DNA of 12,996 bases, taken from assembly GCA_003164655.1 (NCBI GenBank), contig PLTW01000044.1:1-12996 (forward strand). The letters run 5' to 3'. The notes under the pieces are model-generated. The model had not been told where the DNA came from, did not search any database, and saw only the letters and a program-made list of their open reading frames with translations. This document shows positions 1 to 5,787 of the stretch, piece by piece. Both the position numbers and the translations under genes were made by a program. Every line of letters begins with the position of its first letter. Position 1 is the first letter of the stretch. This DNA is from Actinomycetota bacterium. Its GTDB lineage: Bacteria; Actinomycetota; Thermoleophilia; UBA2241.

Positions 1-106
1 TGTAGGAACGCTGGCGACGGTGTCCCTGTTCGTCGCGTGGCAGCTCAACGCGGACGCGATAGGTCGGACCCTGGGGACCTGTGCGCTTGAGGATGGAGCC
101 CTTCAT
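1..106 (-). CDS. Tyrosine recombinase / phage-type integrase, N-terminal fragment (runs off left edge)
   Basis: The first 35 codons of a minus-strand gene are visible. They begin MKGSILKRTG and continue with TYRVRVELP and GHRRQRSY. This is the pattern of the N-terminal arm-type DNA-binding domain (AP2-like, three-stranded sheet) of phage and ICE tyrosine integrases, where a basic strand reads roughly 'G-S-I-x-K-R ... Y-R-V-x-V'. The SAM-like core-binding and catalytic domains, with their Arg-His-Arg-Tyr residues, lie outside the window. The start ATG overlaps the TGA of the upstream 445-aa gene as ATGA, and an AAGGAG lies just upstream, so the two genes are probably co-transcribed and translationally coupled. 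The expected role is site-specific integration and excision of the element. The family call rests on a short fragment but fits the excisionase-like and primase genes nearby. Confidence 0.75.
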   Translation of the reverse strand, partial: MKGSILKRTGPQGPTYRVRVELPRDEQGHRRQRSY

Positions 107-1440
107 CTGTTTGACTCCTTCGGGTCGTCGGGTTCGCCAGATGCCGCAGTGTGTGTGGTCGCGTTCAGGTAGCTTGAGCGCATCGCTCGCCAGCTTGTGA
201 ACGGCTTCTGCGGGTAGCGTGCGTTCCAGTCGCGCCACATCTCTTCCCACGTCGGCAGGTGCTGCGTGGCGACGCGGCGCCACATCTCTTCCCACGTCGG
301 TATCCCGCCACCTCCCATCAGACTCGAGTGGCGTTCGCCTGCCACGAAACGCGCCAGCTCGGCCGACCATACGGACTGCCGTGCGGCGGGGTCCGTCGAC
401 AGGCCATAGTCCGCGTTCCTTACGCGACGGTAGAGCGCCCGAACCTCGTCGGGTGAGACGAGGCCTGAAGCTACCGTAATGACGTAGCGTCGCTCCGCGT
501 GGGGAACGACAAATGGGGTGCCGTCCGGTTCACGGGCCCACTCAATGGTGGCGGGATAGGAGACGACACTCATCGTCCCCGGCACCTGCGGCGGAACGTC
601 GGCGAGCAGCCACGTGGTCGCCTCGCTCTCGTGGCAGCCGGCCGCGCTCGCGATGCTTCGCGCGAGGTCGCGTAGCGTGCGCAGGGGGTAGCATTTCGCG
701 GGGAAGGGCAGCGCTACGACCTGCTCCGGTGTGTCGCACCACCACAGCGTCTCGGAGGCGCGCGAGCTGGGCTGCCTGGCGATGTAGGCGAGAAGCCACT
801 CGAATGCTTGCTTCTGACCGGCAAGCGCTGCCAGCTCCTCGCCCTGTGCCCATAGTCTGGCGGCGTTTGCATATCCGAAGCCGTAGGCGGTGTCGTCGCC
901 GAGCTGCGCTACGTACTCCGCTATCTCGTCGTCTTCGAACGAGTCACCCAGCTCGGGGATAATCAGGTCGCGAATCTCCTCATCGTGGTCGCCTCCGAGC
1001 CACGCACGCTGCGCCGATCGCGTCTGCGACATCGGAATCAGTGGCTGCAGGCCGAGCTGAGCGCGCGCGTCGTCGCGCTCGCTGACGAACCTCGCCAGCA
1101 CGCGCTCCTGACGCCCGGCGAGGAAGGCCCGCCATCCCTCGCTAGCCAGGGGAGAGTTCCGTTGCGGCGTCTCTGTTCGCGGCTTCTCATGGACGGTGCG
1201 TGTCGGGAGAGCCAAGTGGCCGTAGGTCTGGCGTCGCGCGAAGACGGTGCCGACCGCATCGGCGAAGTCCACCGCCTCTAACTTGGCGAGACTAGCGGGA
1301 CGATCTTCGTCGTCAGCAAGGCCGATGACGTCGATCAGCTCCTCGTCGGTCACCTCACCGCCGCCACCGCGGGCGGCGAGCTCTTGGTTGAAGCGGCGGC
1401 GTGCCGCACGCTCGGCAGTCTGCTTTGTGTCGCGTGGCAA
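103..1440 (-). CDS. Unrecognised 445-aa protein coupled to the integrase; TTG start
   Basis: I do not recognise a named domain. Proteins of this sort, with an acidic N-terminal half and Trp/Arg-rich C-terminal helices, occur next to integrases in actinobacterial elements, but no function is established that I know of. The N-terminus is charged (KQTAERAARRRFNQELAARG), followed by an acidic stretch. The C-terminus carries two adjacent 15-residue units, each beginning PTWEEMWR, then WRAMRSSYLNA, which suggests amphipathic helices for protein or DNA contact. I chose TTG at 1440 because a strong GGGAGG lies 7 nt upstream. An in-frame ATG at 1482 has no such site and lies upstream of the -10 box of the best leftward promoter. 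The stop overlaps the integrase start by 4 nt, so a role in integrase expression or directionality is plausible but is inference. Confidence 0.72.
   Translation of the reverse strand: MPRDTKQTAERAARRRFNQELAARGGGGEVTDEELIDVIGLADDEDRPASLAKLEAVDFADAVGTVFARRQTYGHLALPTRTVHEKPRTETPQRNSPLASEGWRAFLAGRQERVLARFVSERDDARAQLGLQPLIPMSQTRSAQRAWLGGDHDEEIRDLIIPELGDSFEDDEIAEYVAQLGDDTAYGFGYANAARLWAQGEELAALAGQKQAFEWLLAYIARQPSSRASETLWWCDTPEQVVALPFPAKCYPLRTLRDLARSIASAAGCHESEATTWLLADVPPQVPGTMSVVSYPATIEWAREPDGTPFVVPHAERRYVITVASGLVSPDEVRALYRRVRNADYGLSTDPAARQSVWSAELARFVAGERHSSLMGGGGIPTWEEMWRRVATQHLPTWEEMWRDWNARYPQKPFTSWRAMRSSYLNATTHTAASGEPDDPKESNR
232..300. repeat. Two exact 24-nt direct repeats, 45-bp period, inside the 445-aa gene
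   Basis: The 24 nt at 232-255 recur exactly at 277-300. The offset is 45 bp, exactly 15 codons. On the coding (minus) strand each copy encodes PTWEEMWR, and the two 15-residue units share this head while their last 7 residues differ (RVATQHL and DWNARYP). An in-frame tandem duplication whose heads stayed identical at DNA level is the simplest reading. The frame is preserved, so the repeat does not disrupt the gene. Confidence 0.9.
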
Positions 1441-1447
1441 GTAGTAT

Positions 1448-1454
1448 CCTCCCT
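1448..1454 (-). promoter_or_regulatory. Ribosome binding site that fixes the TTG start at 1440
   Basis: On the minus strand AGGGAGG lies 7 nt upstream of TTG at 1440, close to ideal spacing. The longer reading from ATG at 1482 would place this site inside the coding sequence and has no comparable site of its own. Confidence 0.7.
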
Positions 1455-1481
1455 GAAATACTGCACCGGTACAATATCTCA
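1454..1481. promoter_or_regulatory. 28-bp imperfect palindrome in the divergent control region; probable repressor operator
   Basis: The segment is symmetrical about the 1467/1468 junction. The core is CACCGGT with outer half-sites TGAaATA and TATcTCA, and 11 of the 14 base pairs are self-complementary. It sits between the divergently read integrase arm and XRE gene and covers the -10 box of the predicted leftward promoter. That is the usual place for the operator of an element-encoded XRE repressor. The symmetry is visible in the sequence; binding by the adjacent 72-aa XRE protein is inferred. Confidence 0.6.
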
Positions 1482-1499
1482 TCGATAGATTAAGCGCAA
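1471..1499 (-). promoter_or_regulatory. Putative sigma70-type promoter for the leftward (integrase) operon
   Basis: On the minus strand TTGCGC (1499-1494) and TATTGT (1476-1471) are separated by exactly 17 nt. The -35 matches consensus at 3 of 6 and the -10 at 4 of 6. Transcription would begin near 1464, leaving a leader of about 24 nt containing the GGGAGG site before TTG at 1440. The -10 lies inside the palindrome at 1454-1481. I could not identify a rightward promoter with confidence: TACAAT at 1470-1475 is a good -10 match but lacks a -35 at suitable distance. Confidence 0.4.
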
Positions 1500-1514
1500 T
1501 TCAGGAGGGTTTCA

Positions 1515-1733
1515 ATGCCGAACATCCTTCGAAGTCTTCGGGAGCAGCAATGCCTAACGCGCGCGCATCTTGGCTATCGCGCCGAGGTGCACCCGGCAAG
1601 GATCGGACAGCTCGAGTTGGGCAGGCTTGTGCCGCGTGCCGACTCCATCGAGCTCCAACGCCTCGCCGATGCGCTCGACTGGGCAGGCGACCCGGCGGAC
1701 CTGCTGGCGGCGGTCGAAGATGATCACGAGTGA
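1515..1733 (+). CDS. XRE-family helix-turn-helix transcriptional regulator, 72 aa
   Basis: A small single-domain protein with the five-helix XRE/Cro-like layout. LRSLREQQCLTRAHLGYRA covers helices 1-2, VHPARIGQLELGRLVPRADS covers the recognition helix and turn, and IELQRLADALDW covers the closing helices. The short acidic tail leaves no room for an effector or protease domain, so it is a Cro/CI-type DNA-binding regulator, probably dimeric. A strong AGGAGGG at 1503-1509 precedes the ATG by 5 nt. It is first in the rightward operon, and its end overlaps the next gene by 14 bp. By position it probably binds the divergent palindrome at 1454-1481 and controls both the integrase arm and its own operon. 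Family assignment is confident; the operator assignment is inferred. Confidence 0.85.
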   Translation: MPNILRSLREQQCLTRAHLGYRAEVHPARIGQLELGRLVPRADSIELQRLADALDWAGDPADLLAAVEDDHE

Positions 1734-1935
1734 CCGGCCGCAGGGCTGGGGTGACCTGCCACCGATGCTGACTCTCAGCGAGTGCGCGGCTCTCTGCCGG
1801 GTCTCCGCGAGCAGCACTTATGAAGCCTGCCGGCGTTCTGATGGCTGGCTCCACGACATTGCGACCAAGTGCGGATCACAGTGGCGAATCCCGCGTGATC
1901 GTCTTCGCGCAAGGCTAGAAGGCAGCCAGTCGTGA
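1720..1935 (+). CDS. Small HTH (MerR/excisionase-like) protein, 71 aa
   Basis: From LTLSECAALCRVSASSTYEACR onward the protein follows the HTH_17/excisionase pattern: 'LT-x-x-E-A-A-x-L-x-V-S' helix-turn-helix, then a wing ending in QWRIPRDRLRARL, where family members read 'x-W-R-I-P-R-x-x-L'. Xis-like proteins of this kind bend DNA at attachment sites and bias the integrase toward excision, and some act only as regulators. I used ATG at 1720, which overlaps the XRE gene by 14 bp. ATG at 1765 would give a 56-aa protein that still keeps the whole domain, and neither start has a clear ribosome binding site. An excisionase role is supported by an integrase lying 1.6 kb away, but the sequence alone cannot separate excisionase from regulator. 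Confidence 0.75.
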   Translation: MITSDRPQGWGDLPPMLTLSECAALCRVSASSTYEACRRSDGWLHDIATKCGSQWRIPRDRLRARLEGSQS

Positions 1936-1938
1936 CCT

Positions 1939-2085
1939 GTGAGCCGCATGTCGGCGGACTTGATCACGGAAGGCGTCGAGACGCGACGCGCCCGTCAATA
2001 CCCGTCGACTACGACTTGGACGCCGGCTTGCTCGTTGTGGCAGCAACTGGCTGTACTCGCGTTGCGTCGTGATCTGAGACCATGA
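1939..2085 (+). CDS. Possible 48-aa micro-protein coupled to the primase gene
   Basis: A GTG at 1939, with an in-frame ATG at 1948, opens a 48-codon frame that ends at TGA 2083-2085. It overlaps the primase ATG as ATGA. The product begins MSRMSADLITEG, is basic in the middle (ETRRARQYP) and ends WQQLAVLALRRDLRP, which could form an amphipathic helix. The frame fills the only gap in an otherwise packed operon, and the primase start lacks a good ribosome binding site of its own, so translational coupling would make sense. I know no homologue, and a frame of this length can occur by chance in GC-rich DNA. Confidence 0.35.
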   Translation: MSRMSADLITEGVETRRARQYPSTTTWTPACSLWQQLAVLALRRDLRP

Positions 2086-4103
2086 GCAGCTCCCCCAGCA
2101 AGCGCGAGATGGCTCTTCGATATGCCGCACGTGGCTGGCCCGTCTTCCCTTGCCGCGCGGGTGACAAGAAGCCGCTCACCGCTCATGGCTTCAAAGATGC
2201 CACAACAGACCCCGAGCAGATCAACGCCTGGTGGAGTGAGAATCCGCAGGCCAACATCGGCATCGCTTGCGGCGCCGCGCGCCTCGTCACCGTTGACGTG
2301 GACGTCAAGAACGGCGCGCTTGGTCTCGAAAGCTGGCAGGCACTCTGCCACGAACTCGGCTCCGAGATTGGCGATACCGCTGTGGCTCGCACGCCATCGG
2401 ACGGCCGGCACTACGTCTACCGTGCAAACGGCCACGAGCTGCGCAGCTCCGCAGGCAAGCTCGCATCCGGTCTCGATGTGCGCGCCCAGGGTGGGTATAT
2501 CGTCGCCCCTGGTTCAGAGACGCCAGAGGGAGTCTACGAGTGGCTGACCGACTGCGAGCCGGCCGAACTGCCGGCCGCGCTTGCCGAGAGGCCGGCCGAA
2601 GCCGACGCCTCCCCAGCCGAACCACGGACAGACGCCGAAATCCCGGTCGGCCGGCGTAACACGACGTTGATGAGCCTCGGCGGCAACATGCGCCGATGCG
2701 GCTTCGGCGAGCCAGCGATCGTGGTGGCACTGCTCGAAGAGAACAAGCGGTGCGCGCCGCCGCTGCTCGAGCGCGAGGTGCTCGGCATCGCAGCGAGCGT
2801 GACAAGATACGCACCCGCTAGGGCAGTCGGCGCCAACCCTGCCTGGCCGAAGACGCTGGGCGAGGCCGCCTACCACGGTCCACTGGGTGGACTCGTCAAG
2901 GCCTGGACGCCCCACAATGAGGCCGACCCCGCGGCCCTGCTCGTCACTCTACTCGTCGGCTGGGGCTCGCTCGTGAGTGCGAGGCCCTACCACTGCGTTG
3001 GCGACGACCGCCACCCGGCACGCCTCTTTGCCTGCGTTGTGGGTCGCTCGTCGGCGGCGCGCAAGGGCATGTCGTCGGGCCCACCTTTGGCGGCGCTAAG
3101 CGAGGTCGACCCCGAGTGGGCGGATGGCTGCCTGGCGGGCGGGCTATCGACCGGTGAAGGCCTGATCTATCGGGTGCGCAATCCCAAGTGGGAGTCCAAA
3201 GACAAGAAGCAGGACCCCGTGCTGACCGACGCCGGCGTCACCGACAAACGTCTCCTGGTGCAGGAAGCCGAGTTTGCCCGCGTGTTCACGGTCATGGCAC
3301 GCAAGGACAACACCCTCTCGGCGATCATCCGCGATCTCTACGACACGGGCAGCGCCGCCGTCATGACGAAGGGGACTCACGACCGCACCACCGGCGCCCA
3401 CGTCTGCCTGGTCGCTCACATCACGGCTGAGGAGCTGCAACGGGCGCTCTCCGACGTGGATGCCGCAAACGGCTTTGCCAACCGTTTTCTGTGGGTGTGC
3501 GCGGAGCGCCAGAAGCAGCTGCCCTTCGGGGGCAAGGCTGATCGCGCCGAACTCGAGCCCCACATCCACGCTCTGCAGGACGCTGCCGGGCACATCCATG
3601 CCGGTGAGCTCGACGGCGACGTGCCCTGGGGCGAAGACGCCAAGCCCTTGTGGGTGGCCAGATACGAGGGTCTAATGCCGGACGTGCCCGGTCTTTTGGG
3701 CAAGATCGTCGCCCGCGGTCAGCCCCAGGTGCTGCGCATCGCGCTCCTCTACGCTCTAGCTGACGGCTGTCGCGAAATCAGGTTCGTGCACCTGGAGGCC
3801 GCACTTGAGGTCTGGCGCTACTGCTCCGAGTCGGCGCGCTACATCTTCGGCGATAGGACCGGCGATCGCATCGCCGACAGGATCCTGGATGCCATCAGAC
3901 ACTCGAGCCAGTTGAACCGTACCCAGATCAATGCCCTGTTCGCCGGCAACAAGACCAAGGTCCAGATCGACGACGCCCTGGAGAGTCTCGCCTCGGCCGG
4001 GCTTATCAGGCGCGCCACACCAGAAGCGGGCGCCGGCCGGCCGCCTGAAGTGTGGCAGGCGTGCGTTGACTCAGCCGGAGCTGCGGAGGACGAAGGTGCT
4101 TGA
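2082..4103 (+). CDS. Replication protein: PrimPol (bifunctional primase/polymerase) with DUF3987-like ATPase domain, 673 aa
   Basis: Residues 1-160 form an archaeo-eukaryotic-type PrimPol domain. The catalytic acidic pair is VDVDV (Asp72/Asp74), the second motif is GRHYVY (His110) and the third is GLDVRAQGGYIVAPGS (Asp132), so all three motifs are intact. Residues 190-243 resemble a primase C-terminal (PriCT) helical linker. Residues 258-590 match the DUF3987 helicase-like region, with a degenerate Walker A GRSSAARKGMS (321-331), a Walker B-like LLVQEAEF (391-398) and NGFANRFLW (463-471). The end (597-660) is a winged helix finishing GRPPEVW. Such proteins start and sustain replication of plasmids, phages and satellites. 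The gene is last in the operon starting at 1515 and is followed directly by a repeat-rich non-coding region. The function of the DUF3987 part is inferred from the family. Confidence 0.88.
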   Translation: MSSSPSKREMALRYAARGWPVFPCRAGDKKPLTAHGFKDATTDPEQINAWWSENPQANIGIACGAARLVTVDVDVKNGALGLESWQALCHELGSEIGDTAVARTPSDGRHYVYRANGHELRSSAGKLASGLDVRAQGGYIVAPGSETPEGVYEWLTDCEPAELPAALAERPAEADASPAEPRTDAEIPVGRRNTTLMSLGGNMRRCGFGEPAIVVALLEENKRCAPPLLEREVLGIAASVTRYAPARAVGANPAWPKTLGEAAYHGPLGGLVKAWTPHNEADPAALLVTLLVGWGSLVSARPYHCVGDDRHPARLFACVVGRSSAARKGMSSGPPLAALSEVDPEWADGCLAGGLSTGEGLIYRVRNPKWESKDKKQDPVLTDAGVTDKRLLVQEAEFARVFTVMARKDNTLSAIIRDLYDTGSAAVMTKGTHDRTTGAHVCLVAHITAEELQRALSDVDAANGFANRFLWVCAERQKQLPFGGKADRAELEPHIHALQDAAGHIHAGELDGDVPWGEDAKPLWVARYEGLMPDVPGLLGKIVARGQPQVLRIALLYALADGCREIRFVHLEAALEVWRYCSESARYIFGDRTGDRIADRILDAIRHSSQLNRTQINALFAGNKTKVQIDDALESLASAGLIRRATPEAGAGRPPEVWQACVDSAGAAEDEGA

Positions 4104-4107
4104 CGTA

Positions 4108-4262
4108 CTTCTTTCGTTTCGTTCGTTTCTTTCGTTGGACACGAAACAGAGCGGATTTAGTCCGTCACTCTCACACACACTCTTAAACACTACGTGTGTG
4201 TTTGTTTCACTTGAGCCTGAACGTGCTTTCTCCACCCTTACGACGAAACGAAAGAAACGAAC
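4108..4262. repeat. Repeat-rich non-coding region; candidate replication origin
   Basis: The gap at 4104-4396 holds no convincing gene. Its left block (4108-4136) is pyrimidine-dominated, with no A over about 30 nt, and contains TTCGTTTC at 4113-4120 and 4122-4129, a 9-bp period. Its right block (4241-4262) has no T and contains the reverse complement GAAACGAA at 4245-4252 and 4254-4261, again a 9-bp period. A perfect 16-bp inverted repeat pairs 4121-4136 with 4247-4262 across 110 bp. The stretch is visibly more AT-rich than its surroundings. Paired iteron-like repeats beside a PrimPol gene suggest an origin. A large transcript hairpin or a binding site for the downstream ParB-domain protein are alternatives. 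From 4263 to 4396 I see nothing but the methyltransferase ribosome binding site. Confidence 0.5.
4172..4203. other. Two mutually exclusive small stem-loops within the inverted-repeat spacer
   Basis: Inside the 110-bp spacer, CACACAC (4174-4180) can pair with GTGTGTG (4194-4200), or AAACAC (4185-4190) can pair with GTGTTT (4198-4203). The stems share bases and cannot form together. They could be extrusion elements of an origin or part of an RNA switch in the leader of the methyltransferase gene. They are short, so this is weak evidence. Confidence 0.3.
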
Positions 4263-4396
4263 AATCGTTCGCAGCCGAAGCGCTTCTGGCCACGCCCGAG
4301 AAGTCCGCGCAACGCCCAGTCAGCCGACGCCCGCCCGCATGCCCTCGAAAGCCCCGAAATCTGCCAAGTGATATCCGGCCCACACAGGAGACGACA

Positions 4397-5701
4397 ATGA
4401 GTGAGGACAAACGCCCGCGGTCGCTCGACGACCTCGTGCCCGACCCCGACAATGCAAACAAAGGTACCGATCGCGGCCGCGCCATGCTTGAAGCTAGCCT
4501 GCGGGAGTGCGGCGCCGGCCGCTCGGTCCTCGCCGACCGCGACGGTGTCGTGATCGCCGGCAACAAGACCCTCGAAGCGGCGCGCAAGCTGGGCCTGCCG
4601 GTGCGCACCGTTGAGACCGACGGCCACGAACTCGTCGTCGTGTGCCGCAGCGACTTGGACCTCGCAACCGACGAGAAGGCCCGCCACCTCGCCTACCTCG
4701 ACAACCGCACCTCCGAGCTCGGCCTCGAGTGGGACACCGACCAGCTGCTGGCCGACCTGCAGGGCGGCGTCGATCTCTCCGGCATCTTCGAGCGCCCCGA
4801 GCTCGACGCACTGCTGGCCGCCGTGCTGCAGCGCGAGGGCCTCTGCGACCCCGACCTGATCCCCGATGTACCCGAGCGGCCCACGAGTCGTATGGGCGAC
4901 GTCTGGCTGTTCGGTGACCTCGGCCATCGCGTTGGCTGCGGCGATGCCACCGATACCGTGATGGTGGAGCGCGTGCTCGATGGTGCCGCGCCCCGCCTGC
5001 TGGTCTGCGATCCGCCTTACGGCGTGGAGCTCGACATGGAGTGGCGAGACAGAGCCCTGCTCAACGGCCTGGGCCCCGCCGAGCACAGCTACATGCGCCC
5101 GGCCGGCATCAGCGGCGACCAGACCGCCGACTGGTCGGCGGCCTTCGCCCTGGTACCAAGCCTCGAGGTAGCCTACGTCTGGCATGCCACGGCCCACATG
5201 CTCGAGGTGGCGGCCGGCATTGAGCGCCTCGGCTTTGAGCTGCGCCAGCAGATCGTCTGGGTGAAGACGGCCCTGGTGATCAGCCGCAGCGCCTACCACT
5301 GGCAGCACGAGCCCTGCTGGTATGCGGTGAGAAAGGGGGCCAGTGCCCGCTGGATCGGCAACCGCGACCAGAGCACGGTCTGGGAGCTGGCCTCGCCCAA
5401 GGCGCTGATGGGTGGCAGTGCCGAGGAACGCTACGACCACCCCACCCAGAAGCCTCTGGAGTGCATGGCCCGCCCGGTGCGCAACCACGCAGGCGAGGTC
5501 TACGACTGCTTCTTGGGCAGCGGCACTACGCTTGTCGCCTGCGAGACGCTGGGACGGCGCTGCTACGGCCTGGAGATCGATCCGCGCTTCTGTGACGTCA
5601 TCTGCAAGCGCTGGGCCACCTACACCGGCACGCAGCCCGCCCTCGAGGGCGACGGCCGCAGCTTCGAGGAGGTTGCTGTCGAGCGCCTGGCAGCGGTGTG
5701 A
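4397..5701 (+). CDS. ParB/sulfiredoxin-like domain fused to DNA (N6-adenine or N4-cytosine) methyltransferase, 434 aa
   Basis: Residues 1-125 carry a ParB N-terminal-like fold, with LVPDPDNANKG at the start and GAGRSVLADRDG then IAGNKTLEAA around 39-62. Residues 166-412 are a class I methyltransferase of the N4/N6 (N6_N4_Mtase) type. DPPY (205-208) is the catalytic motif IV and comes before the AdoMet-binding FLGSGTT (372-378), the circularly permuted beta-class order. HPTQKP (348-353) and GLEIDPRFCD (391-400) are also typical. The fusion is common in phages and integrative elements, usually without a matching endonuclease, and probably serves to protect or mark DNA. I chose ATG at 4397 for the AGGAG at 4386-4390; the open frame extends upstream into the repeats without a ribosome site. 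It faces the minus-strand gene that ends at 5788. The modified base and target site cannot be read from sequence. Confidence 0.88.
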   Translation: MSEDKRPRSLDDLVPDPDNANKGTDRGRAMLEASLRECGAGRSVLADRDGVVIAGNKTLEAARKLGLPVRTVETDGHELVVVCRSDLDLATDEKARHLAYLDNRTSELGLEWDTDQLLADLQGGVDLSGIFERPELDALLAAVLQREGLCDPDLIPDVPERPTSRMGDVWLFGDLGHRVGCGDATDTVMVERVLDGAAPRLLVCDPPYGVELDMEWRDRALLNGLGPAEHSYMRPAGISGDQTADWSAAFALVPSLEVAYVWHATAHMLEVAAGIERLGFELRQQIVWVKTALVISRSAYHWQHEPCWYAVRKGASARWIGNRDQSTVWELASPKALMGGSAEERYDHPTQKPLECMARPVRNHAGEVYDCFLGSGTTLVACETLGRRCYGLEIDPRFCDVICKRWATYTGTQPALEGDGRSFEEVAVERLAAV

Positions 5702-5749
5702 TAGCGATGGAGTCCGAACTGACAATCCAGACGAGGCGACTGGCGTCTA

Positions 5750-5767
5750 CACGGGCTCAGCCGCGTG
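5750..5767. terminator. GC-rich hairpin between convergent genes; possible bidirectional terminator
   Basis: CACGGGC (5750-5756) pairs with GCC and CGTG (5760-5767) around a TCA loop with one bulged G, about 7 bp. It lies in the 86-bp gap between the methyltransferase stop and the stop of the minus-strand gene. There is no U-tract on either side, so it is not a canonical intrinsic terminator. Confidence 0.3.
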
Positions 5768-5787
5768 GCCGAGCTGCCTCATGCATA

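Noticed and set aside
4150..4166. CGGA-TTTAG-TCCG hairpin as an intrinsic terminator for the primase gene
   Set aside because: The stem is only 4 bp and no U-tract follows, so it is too weak to call.
4196..4396. Upstream extension of the methyltransferase frame to ATG 4196
   Set aside because: There is no ribosome site, the extension overlaps the repeat block, and the conserved ParB-like region begins only after ATG 4397, which has AGGAG.
4238..5725. Minus-strand open frame of 495 codons across the methyltransferase
   Set aside because: The plus strand encodes a complete ParB/methyltransferase with all catalytic motifs. The antisense frame is a by-product of GC-rich codon use.
5702..5787. 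tRNA-like string (GTGGCCGAGCTG) near 5765, considered as a tRNA or attachment site
   Set aside because: No acceptor stem, anticodon stem or T-loop can be built around it, and it is explained by the convergent-gene hairpin region.
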